Shown here: one piece after another, positions 36,868 to 48,090 of the stretch
How positions within the stretch are numbered: position 1 is the first letter of the stretch
How the letters are laid out: each line of letters begins with the position of its first letter
Origin: Ostrinia nubilalis
Taxonomy: Eukaryota > Arthropoda > Insecta > Lepidoptera > Crambidae
Reading direction: 5' to 3'
Assembly (NCBI RefSeq): GCF_963855985.1
Contig: NC_087096.1
Location: forward strand, 7,750,001 to 7,814,000
DNA length: 64,000 nucleotides
The notes under the pieces: model-generated
Seen by the model: the letters and a program-made list of their open reading frames with translations, nothing else
What the model was told of the DNA's origin: nothing
Database searches by the model: none
Program-made: the position numbers and the translations under genes

Positions 36868-37348
36868 GCGCCCCTCGCGGCTTATTTTATAACTTGTTCC
36901 ATCGACCGCGCCGGGCCCGCACCCGGCGTCGCGCCCATTAAGCACAATCTACCTCACCACTATGAACTCAAGAACTCGTGGAATATGTGAAATTTTTAAC
37001 ACTCTCACCTTAATTAAGATCTCGACTTTTGGAGCAGGGTTTAAAGGCCTAAACGGGTCCTTTTGATGGCGTGAAGCACATTGAAACGAGTGTCTAATGA
37101 ATGGTCAATTATAACGGTTACCTATTTGAGTTTTAATGACTACATGCGGTGAACCAAATGATTGAAAAGTCTAAAAAAATTTACATATACCAAGATCTAA
37201 AATCACGTCTTTAAGAGATACACTCTAAGTTTGAACAGAGTAATTAATCAAAGCTTAGTTAAGGTGTAGATTACGTGCGCCCTATGTTTTTGTGACTTTG
37301 TGTGCAAGCCTTATCTGAAAAAATGTTGTTACTTCATACAAAACAATC
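36868..37348. other. Intergenic sequence, no feature seen
   Basis: A short GC-rich patch (36885-36940, around GCCGGGCCCGCACCCGGCG) has no supported gene. Confidence 0.4.
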
Positions 37349-37352
37349 TTAA

Positions 37353-38624
37353 CACTAGAAAGGCCGCCGTCCCATTTTTGTCCCACTCGTGAGTTTGATC
37401 GTCTCTAACTTTTTTATTTTTCAACGAAAGTCCATGAAACTTTTTGACTTTTACTGATTTATTGAATTTTATCATTTTTTAATGTTTTTGATAATATGAC
37501 ATTAATAGAAAAATTTTAAATATCGGATTTACCTAGAAGCGCCACTGGGTCATTTTTGTCCCACCCTAGTATTTGCCACAATAATTCGATGAAGAGTCCT
37601 TGTTTCTAGGAGATACGAAAGTGGAGAGGTGATGAGAGTTTAGGTGACTCGTGACAATGCAGAAATGTAAATATATTGTACTAGTTTTTGCCTGTGACTT
37701 CACCCGTGAGAAATTAAGTTTATCATAGAAAGACCTAATTTCTTGACACTTATCGTTGCTTTTTGACCAAATAACTGAATATTATTGTAAATTATAGCCT
37801 AGATTATGTTATTCTGAAGTATTAACAATAAAACTGCAAAGTTTTATTAAGATCGGCTTAGTATTTTTTGCGTAAAAGAGTGAAAAAACATCCATCGATC
37901 TAACCATGAATCCATACTCACTTAGTTCAAGTTCCAGGCATATATCCACCCATTCATTCTTCCTATCCATTCATCAGTCCATCCATCCTTCAATTCATCA
38001 ATATTTATTAACTTTTACATTTATAATATTAGTAGGAAGGTGGCTTCTAGACATAAGCCAGTTCATACATTGTATGATTTGATACATTTTTAAAATGTGT
38101 GACTTATAAAATTTTGAATATTAAAAGTACATATTTTTCATTGTAATTGGTAAAAAACTTCACTGTTTGTGTACAGATAACAGAAAAATAACCATATCTA
38201 TAGAAATTCCTAAACACATAGTACACCAGAGAGACAAAAAACCATACAAAAAAACTTTGTGCAAAATGTGCACTATTATTTTTAAGATATTTATTTTTCC
38301 TTTAAAAATAATAATGACTAGTTAAAGTAGTAATTTCATTGTTTTAATACAGTATAACACCACGTAATATGTGACTATTTTTAAATGAAACCAAAAATAT
38401 CTGACTTTTAATAATTGAAAATTAAAATTGAATACATTTATATTTTTAAAGGAATAAGTACATATTGATTTAACTACATAGATAAACCTTTTTTTAAGGA
38501 TATTACAAAGAGTTTTAACCATAATATTCATGCCTGAAACTAAAAAATGTTACAAAATATATGCTGGGACAAAATTGACCCAGCGGCGCTTTTAGGGGGG
38601 TCGTAATCTTCGGCACTTCTAGTG
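37353..38624. mobile_element. Non-autonomous piggyBac-type element (TTAA-flanked)
   Basis: The left end is TTAA then CACTAGAAAGGCCG. The right end in reverse complement is TTAA then CACTAGAAGTGCCG. TTAA lies at 37349-37352 and 38625-38628. The ends resemble the CCCTAGAAAG terminus of the type piggyBac element. A subterminal inverted pair, AAGCGCCACTGGGTCA (near 37537) and its counterpart near 38570, is also present. No transposase remains, and a Helitron-like element (37680-38036) lies inside. Confidence 0.75.
37680..38036 (-). mobile_element. Helitron-like element nested in the TTAA element
   Basis: On the minus strand it runs from CCTACTAATATTATAAATGT to an end reading GGCAAAAACTAGT. It includes ACGCAAAAAATACTAAGCCG and a run of GATGGATG-like units. 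This is the Lep1-related layout (ATATTATAAATG start, CTAGT end). It is non-coding. Confidence 0.7.
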
Positions 38625-38628
38625 TTAA

Positions 38629-39661
38629 GAAGTGTTACAATGAACCACGTATTTTATTTCCGGAAACAGTGAGTAAGGAGCACCGGCTTGCATCCGCTCC
38701 GAGGAGCGTGCTCTCTTTTGAGCAGTTTTATTCACTTCAGGGCTTAGAAGCCAAACGTTCGTTGATCCATTCCCGTCTCGCCATCTCTGAGCTTTTAACA
38801 AACAGCCTGTTCAGTGAAGCGTGTGATTATGATTTTTAGATTAAGCTCGTGTAATATGCAACTTAATTGCATATCTCTCTATGCATGCAAACGTTCCATG
38901 CAATTTAATTTTTTAATCCATTTTTATTAAGAGCGCAAATGGCATCGTTTGTTACATTTTAATCGTTTTCAATTATATGTTTTGTAAATGTATAAATGGG
39001 GTACTTTAATTCTATTGAGTACAATTACTGAAATTGGTCGTTTGTTTAATGATTGTCCATTAATATCGGACTTGAATGCATATTTGATAAATACATAGAA
39101 GACATTAATTTTCCGCCGACTATAAAGGCTACATTGTGGACGCTATCAACCATAAAGCTAAAACGTGGAGGCAGTCTAGCGAACATGTACAAAATAAATA
39201 CATTGTTTGGAATAATATGAATCTCAGGGTGTTTTATACAAATTTCCAACCCAATAACAGTGAACCGGAATTGATTAGTTTTGTCTTTCTTTACCCTTTC
39301 CTATGATTCTATTTTGTTAATTCATAACCTCTGTTTATACCGTGTTAGTTGGATTTGTTTAGTCCAATTAAAAGAGGTGTTAATAAAATCACTACATATT
39401 ATACATACTTGTATTTAATAATAACAATAGACTAAAGTCTAATCTATAACCCTATTTTATATTTCAGTACAATGTATTTCAGGAATCAGTGTGTATTGTG
39501 CTCTCATCCCCCGAGTCTGCTACTGCGACAATGTGTTTCTTATTGGCAGAAGTGATCGCGAGCGTTCCACCGTCACGTTTCATACGCGCTCGGTACACAA
39601 CATGATCATTAATATGAGAAATAGAGCTATCTGAGTACGTTCACAATTTAAGGTACTGTTT
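38629..39661. other. AT-rich intergenic sequence, no feature seen
   Basis: Nothing recognised. Confidence 0.5.
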
Positions 39662-39669
39662 GGTTTTAG

Positions 39670-40623
39670 CATGGACCTATAAAAAAAGTCGGACGGATTC
39701 TCATCAACAAAATACTGTGACATTAGGATATACCAGCTCGCCTGTACGTACAGGCCGGCACGCACACATTCATACCCTGATACACCACTTCGAGTGCAAA
39801 CTTCACACAGTTGACACATTTACGCGGCGAAAAAAAAACACAAATACGACATGTCTTGCGTGGTGAAATTGTGTAAAAACCGTTCTGATCGAACGAACAA
39901 AAATCAAGGAATCACATTTCACAGGTAAACTAATAATCTAATCACTTATTTCCCCGATTTTATAAACATTAAAATATTAAAATCAAACGTCAATCACCCG
40001 ACAAAATAATACGTCAAAAGCCAGTGTTCTCAGTTATTTACGTGGGAAAATTACCCGAAAAGTGGGAAATCTATAATTTTAAGACTTATTAGGTGTTTAT
40101 TACGCATACTATTGAAATAAAATAATGTATCATAATAACTGTGTTTTAATGGGATAATATATATTTTCGTAGGCAGATTTGATCCTTCCCAAGGGCGTGG
40201 AACTACGAAATTCAAATTTTCTTATATTTTTGCAAGTCAGTGTTAGGTTGTATGTTAAACTCTATCAGAGATAATAATATTGATGATACATAAGAATATA
40301 ATTACGTAGGTACACAAGATTGATAATTTGTAACTGCGTGAATCGTACCTGACACTGACTTGCAAACAAAGTAAGAAAATTTGAAAATTTCGCGTCTACC
40401 TCAACGTATTCATCTTTCATCCTTTTCAAATGGCACGATATAATTTCGTCTACATTTCCAAGTAACATATCTGCCCATCTATGTTTTTCTTAAGATAAAT
40501 GGGTAAAATGTTTTGGCTAACATGGCATCCCTAAATTCACTCACACAATAGACAAACGCCAAAATTTTGCGTCACAGTTTTGTTGTAGCGCGAGTTCCGT
40601 CCGCCTTTTTTTATAGGTCCATG
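39670..40623 (+). mobile_element. Deleted P-superfamily transposon with THAP-domain exon
   Basis: The 28-bp terminal inverted repeats (39670-39697 and 40596-40623, beginning CATGGACCTATAAAAAAAG) differ at one position. The identical 8-bp duplication GGTTTTAG flanks both sides (39662-39669 and 40624-40631). An 8-bp target site, CATG-type ends and a THAP DNA-binding exon just inside the left end together point to the P-element superfamily. The catalytic region is absent: the element is only 954 bp and the second exon runs into a stop. An internal inverted repeat (about 40190-40250 against 40335-40400) duplicates exon 2 sequence on the other strand. Confidence 0.8.
39851..40246 (+). pseudogene. 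THAP-domain fragment, two exons, of a P-type transposase
   Basis: The ATG at 39851 opens MSCVVKLCKNRSDRT, and the exon continues to GITFH with a donor ACAG|GTAAAC after 39924. The C-x4-C pair and the ITFHR block are the start of the C2CH zinc-binding THAP module. A candidate acceptor (TAGGCAG, then 40177) rejoins the frame as R-F-D-P, matching the FHRFP-like segment of THAP domains. The frame then meets TAG at 40244-40246, before the second half of the zinc module. The DDE-type catalytic domain is missing. The fragment cannot encode an active transposase but might still encode a partial DNA-binding peptide. Confidence 0.65.
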
Positions 40624-40631
40624 GGTTTTAG

Positions 40632-41625
40632 TAATAAAAGGTTAACTAGTATTTTTTCATACATTTAAACTAAAACCTTATTACTGTATACTTCGAATGT
40701 CTTATGTGTTTTGCTGTTGGTATAGTAAGTACTTACCTTTATTAATAAAATAAAATACCTACATAACAGACAAAAGGATTTGTAAAATTTTGGATTTGGG
40801 TTTCCTGCGCCTTTACTTTCTAGGTACTTATTATGGAATGGTTTTGAAACATTAACTAATGTAAAGTAAAAACAGACAAAAATAAATCTTCGGGTACGTT
40901 AAGTAAAAATGGGGCGGCAATAAAAGTAATTACAACAGTCCATCAAAATGGAAAATCCTTTTTCTTATCGTACTAACGATTTGACTAAATGCGAGTTATA
41001 TTTCGTTTGTTCTAAAAATAATCTACAACGATTTCCTTTAAAAAGTTCGCCGCCGCTCGACGTTATTGATGCTCGACCTCCCATAACGTATAATCTCGGC
41101 CTGGAATGAGTAATGGGACCTCGAGATCGCGTAATACCAATGAATGTAAAGGCAACCTTACGGAACCATTATTTAAATTAGTTTTCAACGAATTTACACA
41201 AGCCATTGGTTGTTCGATCCCAACATCAGAAAAACTTCAACGGCAAATATTGTAACAAACGGTAAGATCTATATTTCAATGAATAGGTAGGGAGGGGTTA
41301 ATTAATATTCTCAACCAGTTGCTTGATAGTCAACATTCAATGTCTATGTAGTTATAATACAATATGTATTATGAACATTCAATATGACTCTACGATACGA
41401 AGTATTACGATAATACTTCATAACAGTAATACATCACATTGTTTTAAAAATCAACACCAAATAGATCATTTAGCAAACTCAGCGCGCAGGAAAAATAGAA
41501 TGGAATGGGGAAATAAACTTCTGAAGTATTGATGCTACGGAAATCGAGGAAAATTCCTTTAAAGGGGCAGACTACATGTACAGTATCTTGCTATAAGGCC
41601 ATGAATACAGAAGCAAATCGGATCA
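40632..41625. other. AT-rich intergenic sequence, no feature seen
   Basis: Nothing recognised. Confidence 0.5.
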
Positions 41626-41650
41626 TAATCATAATCATAATCATAATATC
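41626..41650. repeat. (ATAATC)n microsatellite
   Basis: Four copies of ATAATC. The following TATCTTTATTGC resembles old LINE tail DNA but is too short to classify. Confidence 0.8.
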
Positions 41651-42573
41651 TTTATTGCTTGTAATTACGTACATTAAATGCACCTGCGAGGATTAATTAA
41701 GATTATGACTGCAATCATTGCATTCAGGCTATTACGGAGATACAATCAAATCATTATCATCATTTAATCGCATTATAGAAAGATTTGAATTGATTCAATT
41801 ACCAGTTTTAAATCAATTGATACACTTAGGCACATCCAATTAACTCAAACTTGAATGTTTACGGTTTATTTCAATAATTACAGTTTTATTAGTCTAAAAG
41901 AACACAAAAACCATAGTATTGATGGTCAAATTGATTCATACTTCATTATTTGACTGTTTCTTAAAGATTTTGTATCTTGTAAATCAAAAATTTCATGCAA
42001 AACCAGAGTTTAATTATATTCGTATGCTCGATTTTTACTCTTGATGATTCAACACATTTTTGAGGAAGGAATTATTCGTTCATAACACATTCGTTTAAAA
42101 ATGCTGACGGCTAACGAGCGAGGGACGTTGCCAGAGAGGCCCTTCAACTTCGTATATTAAGCGTCTACAACAATTGATTTTCGAACGCTACGTCCAATTT
42201 ATGTAGCGCTTATAAATATGAAACCACAAATACCTAGGTAACTATAATCTCTCAAACGAAAACATTGTTCTTTAATTAATTTCACTCTGATGAACGTAAA
42301 CCACACAAACAATTAAAACTATAAACAAATAATCAGTATGCATTGAACAGTAAATCTGCAGATTGAATAATAAACATCTATATGCTTGAAAGGAAAATAT
42401 GCTAAAGCAACGCTTTACAACTGGCCGTCGTCCCAATACTCAATTAATGAGTACCTCGTAACATAACGACTGCCTATTAACAAGCTGCGGTACGTTAATC
42501 AACATAAAATGTACATAGACTGATGAACTTGTGTGAGTGGGACGCGCCCAACATCCATAATGAGAATTTCATT
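41651..42573. other. AT-rich intergenic sequence, no feature seen
   Basis: Nothing recognised. Confidence 0.5.
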
Positions 42574-42652
42574 TGCTCGTAGCAGCTCGTAGCACGCCGT
42601 AGCATACGCGCTACCGTTTATGCAGATACTCGTAGCGCTACGATGGATACTT
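42574..42652. repeat. Second CGTAGC cluster
   Basis: CGTAGC occurs repeatedly (GCTCGTAGCAGCTCGTAGCA, CGCCGTAGCA, ACTCGTAGCGCTACGATGG), as at 16160-16275. Confidence 0.6.
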
Positions 42653-42883
42653 CTTTTCTATTTTTGTAGCATTCGTAGTCCGGATATTCCTTAAAGCAAT
42701 ATGTTTGATTAAATACTACAGCAAGCACTGCTGTCTGTCAAAGAAGGGACTTTATTTATAAAAAAAAGTTTTCATTCTCATTCTTATTGCTAGAAATTAT
42801 AAATTCAAGACTGTTGATTCCGGAAAAATGTGTACCTATTGCCTACTAAGGTCACATATGAACAAATCACTTGAATGTTTATA

Positions 42884-43815
42884 AGGGAGAGTCCGCTAAT
42901 TTGGACCAGTTTTTTTCAATCCCATTTTACACATAGTTTTCTTTTGTTTTTGCTAATGTCCATGGTATATAATAAAAGATACATTATTCAACTTACTATT
43001 TCATAAGTATTAATTAACATGATTGTTGTATATTTAGCACAAATCAACAAAGTACGAGTTCAGAGCTTCGGTCCAATTTAGCCAACCGGTTGGATAATTT
43101 GTACCACAGGGTTACTAAATTGAATTTCAATAAATTTCAAGCCTATAGAAAAACTATGGCAAAATATTATACGATACATTCTTAACAAATTAGGAAACGA
43201 AAAGGAACAGTAGTTAATAACATAGACAATCGATATTGTTTTACACGTTATCACGATTTTGAGTACAAGTTTTGTAATTCCAATTATCGTAACGCACACT
43301 TGTACCTAATCTACTTTGCCAGTCTTTTGCTTTCATTTATTGTTAGTCAAACATAACTACGCTATTATAACTTCAAAATATGATTGACTAAAAAAAATTC
43401 AAAATCCGTTGGTAATGTTCCATACAACTTGATGTGGTACAATTTATCCAACTAGGTGATAGTGCTTTTAAAAAATCGGTAAAAAATATAGCTTATAAAT
43501 TTCGAAAAATGTTTCAAATAATTGTAATCCACACTAATTTACGCTTCTAAATAATATATAATAAACACCCTGTGATTAAATTTAACAAAATTACAAACTA
43601 AACATGTATTGTCAAAAGTTACTTGAAAACAATGAAAAAATACTTTTCAAAATAAAACACACGTGATTGTTGTCACGGCAAAAACCACATGGCCGATATT
43701 AATTTATTTTAGTTGTGTATCGCTGAGTGTTGCAATTACAGACATTCAATAAATACTTTACGAAATATGAGGGTGGTACAATTTACCCGGCGGTACAATA
43801 TACCGAACTCTCCCC
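42884..43815. mobile_element. TA-flanked non-autonomous DNA element
   Basis: The left end AGGGAGAGTCCGCTAATTTG and the right end (reverse complement GGGGAGAGTTCGGTATATTG) are imperfect inverted repeats. TA flanks both (42882-42883 and 43816-43817). Internal TTTGTACCAC and GGTACAATTTACC motifs echo the ends, and CCAACCGGTTGG is palindromic (43082-43093). No transposase was recognised. A Tc1/mariner or pogo relative is likely from the TA target. Confidence 0.55.
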
Positions 43816-43817
43816 TA

Positions 43818-45419
43818 CTAGTTTTATGATTGTTTCTTTTTTATATTAAAGAATAAAAATAAGTGTAAGTAGGTATATAAAAGTGAACGTATTCGTAAAC
43901 ACGACAAACTATATGATTGAGTTTTTAGAAAATCAGCTCGATTGCATTTCAAATACACAGACATTTAAACTATCCAAATACTATATGCGTGCCCACTCTA
44001 AGGTATACTCTACGCGACTATGCGTCGTATAAGGTGTTTCCTAGCCCGAAATATATATTACTTCAGAAACAACAAAGGTGTGCTTAAACGTCTTGACGTT
44101 GAGATGGGTTATGCGAGTGATAATGTCCGCTATAGGCACTGTTAACACTACGACTTGCGCTATTTAGATTAATGCATTCTACATGTCTCATGAGGATTAG
44201 AATACTACGCATTTTAACACATATAACTGTTGATTAAAACATGATTTATATTTTCTTTATAAAAAAATCATTTTAATTACTCAGGCAGAAGTTTGAACCC
44301 CAAATGTGAGTGTTATTGTTTATCTTATTAATATTTCAACCAACTTCAACATATTTATGCCCGCGTCATGTTGATTTGTCATCCACCAAAACAGCAGTGA
44401 GAATTAATTTATTTGCTTCCAATATTAATGGGTGTGCGCGTTGTACTTAATTAATATTTCATTATCGTGGACCAATAAAATATTCCATTAGGAAAGCTCA
44501 ATGATATTGAACGAACGGTTGAACGAGTAATAAAATCAAAATTGCTTTTTATGTGTCCGAATATCTGAAATTAGAGTTAATCTAAAAATGCTAATGTAAA
44601 TACCATTTCATTGCGCCCTATTTTTTATTTCAAAAGTTTAACGACGTACCTACAATTTATTATAATTAAATCATAAATGAATGAAACTTACAGGATTCTA
44701 TGGATTACTGTAGGTACAATAAAATTGAATCATGCGTTAATGTTAATGTCTGCTACCAATACTTTTCAGTTTACGGTAGCAGAGCTTTATTAAACAAGCG
44801 GCCAATTCATTAGGGTCGAATGAATTTATGGAAATGTAATCGACATTATTGAGTTTGTTTACCTCCGCCCTTTCTGAATAATGAAATGATATCGTTATAA
44901 AACAAAGTAATTTGGTGGGAGATTAACGGAGCGAAAAAATGTTGGTCGCATGATTTACCTGGCCCATTCGTCAGCATTACGGCGACCACCGCCCCCGGCA
45001 CAAATTATGCCAAGTTCACCTCAAGTTTGCTTTTACACAAATATTTTCTGCAATCGTTCTTTGGCTTAAGAAATTGTTTTATGAGAAGATCAGAAGTAAT
45101 CTCTAGTAATGGATTGCTACCATTTTTCATCATTCACTTTACCATTTACTCGCAATATTATATTAATTTATTGCTTTATTCTTCTTTCTGCAAAATATGG
45201 GTCTGTAGCTGCCGTTTCAGATCTATTTATAACGAGATTGGTGGGTACATTTATTGCCTACTTAAATAGAATATCCATCCCGTCAACTGTATCGAGCCAA
45301 TCATATTTGAGAACATCGGTTGGTTAGTTAATTTATGAAATTGCATAGTTGCTCTGGATATCAAAATTATTAGACATAGTATTTTAATAATCCTGTAATG
45401 AGTGTGGTGACAAAGCTGT
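43818..45419. other. AT-rich intergenic sequence, no feature seen
   Basis: Nothing recognised. Confidence 0.5.
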
Positions 45420-45575
45420 ATAATTCCGTCATGAGGACCTGAGCGCAGTGACCTCGCCGCGGCTGCTGCGAGGCTGCGACGTCGTCGCGCGTCGCTAAAG
45501 CGCTTTGAATATGTATTGAAATGTCGCCGCTTAGCATAATGACGCCGACGCGACACACTCGTATGACGCAAACGC
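45420..45575. other. CpG-rich patch of unknown role
   Basis: GC-rich sequence (for example GACGTCGTCGCGCGTCGC) in AT-rich surroundings. Several frames are open on the minus strand, but no domain, signal peptide or matched splice pair is convincing. It may be a promoter or a 5' exon of an unseen gene. Confidence 0.25.
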
Positions 45576-47591
45576 CAATAAATAACAACTCCACAAGAAA
45601 CTTAGATCCTCTTACCCAGTTTCCGGGTGAAGTTTTAAAACACAAACTTTACCAATAGAGCCACAAATCACGATAGTTTTATGACCTTCCTATAAGTTTC
45701 ATCTAAATTATTATAATATTATCGTGAAAATCGCGTTCACAGTCTTGAGTGGAGACCACTGAAAAATGACAAATCCTGAGTACTGCCCCAGAGAACAGGC
45801 ATGTAAAGATATGTAGGTACTAATAGAGTGTACAACTTTTTACAATGCAGAATATAAAATCACTGGAGATAAACTGGCTAGTTCTGTAAATGTTTAACAT
45901 AATATTATGAATGCAGTTGAAAACTCAAAAGATGTCACGTTTCCAGCATAACAAAGTTTGAATATTGATACTACGACTTTACCACACCTGGGAATTTGGC
46001 AATGCGTCTTGGCATTCGACCGACCAAGTTGGCACGAAATTGAAATAGTGTGACTAAGGGCACTCCGACTATTCCAAGTAGTAACTAATGATACTTACAT
46101 TAGCACCCGTGTCAAATATGCTAAGTTACTCAACACTTAGCAAACTTATAAAGATTTGCTTTATAACTTTAAATAGAAATGTGGAAAGTCTGCACAAATT
46201 CTATACAGAACATTAATAAGCGACCAACAAAGAGGTTTTCGTCCTGACAAACTTACAATTGCTATTGCTACAAAGGACGTCAAAGATATAAGTTACGAAA
46301 TAGCGGACGAAACGAAAAGCCTCACAGAAGTTCCATTGTAAGTTGTTAAATATTACCATTTCAGTGAAAAGCACGTTGGTAATGATAGAAAAATATTTAG
46401 TTGCCGATCGTTTACCAAGTTTTAAATCTATGTCTAATTAAGAGTAAATAAATATGTTGCGATTCTCTTTGTATCCAATATGAACGAACAGTACAGTCCG
46501 CTTCACTGAGTGATACGCAAACATGATCGTTGAATACATTTATGATTTCTGTAGACAGGAACCGCATCATCGACGGGGAATATCGTAACAATACTAACCC
46601 CAGGGGAAATTTTTCAGCGTTAACAATAAGGTCGTATTTCATTTTCGCGCGAAAGATTTCAAAGTTGCGTTATTATGTTGATGATCGTTTTTTGAAACAT
46701 TATCGTGATTAAATCTTAATTACACATAGGATTTTCCTCCACATTAAGGTACAAAAATGATAAATCGTAATCGTAACCTGCGAGAGTTATTATCAATGTT
46801 AAGTAGGTAAACAGTATTGAATATTACTCATAGTTGATTGAGAGTTGTTCTGCCATCGTTAAATCTGTTAAATTCCATTTGAACCAAATCAGAATAAAAC
46901 GAATTGTTAGGTAACTATCAGCGGAGCTGTAATACATTTTGGTCTGTTTTACCCGGGCCGGCTTATACGGCCACACAGTCTGGGGTGGCGGGTGACCCGG
47001 GTCTGTGCCGCCTACTGCTACACACCACGCTGCTATCTCCAGCGTAACCAGCAACCAACTATAAACCGGCCATTTATTAATGTTTGCTGTTCCCCATGTT
47101 AACAGGGCACTAACATAAATTATAATTATTATTAATACGTTAATACCCGCACCACATGTTCACTTGCTTCGAAGGCTTGAATATCCCAATTTAGTATCCC
47201 AATAAGTCCTAGCGCGATCGATTTAGTTCGCGAGGTCGAGGACGAGAATAGTTAAGTTCTTCGTCTCATTCTTAATGGTCGTAATTTACATTCAGCCTGG
47301 CTAGTCGTGCGATGTAACCTACGGGGCTACGGGAAATATAAATTGCAGTACTAATTGTTCGCTTGAGAAATGCTTCACAGGTAAGCCCTTACACCGAGAC
47401 AAAAGGCGCGCGCTTTATGCAACATTTTTCTTTATGCAAAATCTTAAATACATTTTCGCTCCGTATTTTAAGGAAGTTATGTGGAACTTAGGAGAAAATA
47501 AGTTTGGAATTGTATAACGTGGAAAATCTAGTACCCGACGTTACTTATTGGGTAACTGGAAACAACCTTTTGCTTTGTATTATAAGTACGC
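45576..47591. other. AT-rich sequence with one GC-richer block
   Basis: At 46945-47045 a GC-richer block reads HPPPQTVWPYKPARVKQ on the minus strand with GT/AG-like boundaries. It could be an exon or repeat-derived and was not strong enough to call. Nothing else was recognised. Confidence 0.35.
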
Positions 47592-47594
47592 TTA

Positions 47595-48087
47595 TGGTGG
47601 CCATACACGTTAGGGTTTGCATGATGGTTACGACCGTACATGCTTAACCGACAGGTATAACCGAGTTATCTATAGCACATACACGTTAGGGTTTGCATGC
47701 ACAATCTAAATTTATTTAACTCAAAGGTGACTGACTGGCTGTCATAGTGATCTATCAACGCACATCCCAAACCTAGCAGTAACATTAAGATTTCTTGCAA
47801 CAGGAAGAACACATGAGTGTCTTAAATATTCACCACCATTCACTGCCACAGATTATAGGAGACTGAGAGAAAACTGTGCATGCAAGCATGAGCGGGCGCA
47901 CACACGCTCGGTTATGCATGTGCGCAAACATAACCGAGCGGCAAAAATATCTTTTTTGATATTCGTCAGGTTGCATGTACACGCACCAATAACTGTACAG
48001 TTTTATAACATACACGCTAGGGTTTGCATGTCGGTTAAGCATGTACGGTCAAAACCATCATGCAAACCGTAACGTGTATGGCCACCA
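47595..48087. mobile_element. Harbinger-like MITE with subterminal repeats
   Basis: The 59-bp inverted ends (47595-47653 and 48029-48087, starting TGGTGGCCATACACGTTA) differ at three positions. They are flanked by TTA (47592-47594 and 48088-48090), the three-base target typical of PIF/Harbinger. TACACGTTAGGGTTTGCATG recurs at about 47605 and 47682, with a TACACGCTAGGG copy near 48011 and an inverted copy in the right end. A hairpin CGCTCGGTTATG...CATAACCGAGCG lies at 47905-47940. It is 493 bp and non-coding. Confidence 0.8.
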
Positions 48088-48090
48088 TTA

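Noticed and set aside
46945..47045. Possible minus-strand exon reading HPPPQTVWPYKPARVKQ
   Set aside because: The boundaries are weak and the peptide may be repeat-derived. It is mentioned only in the stretch description.
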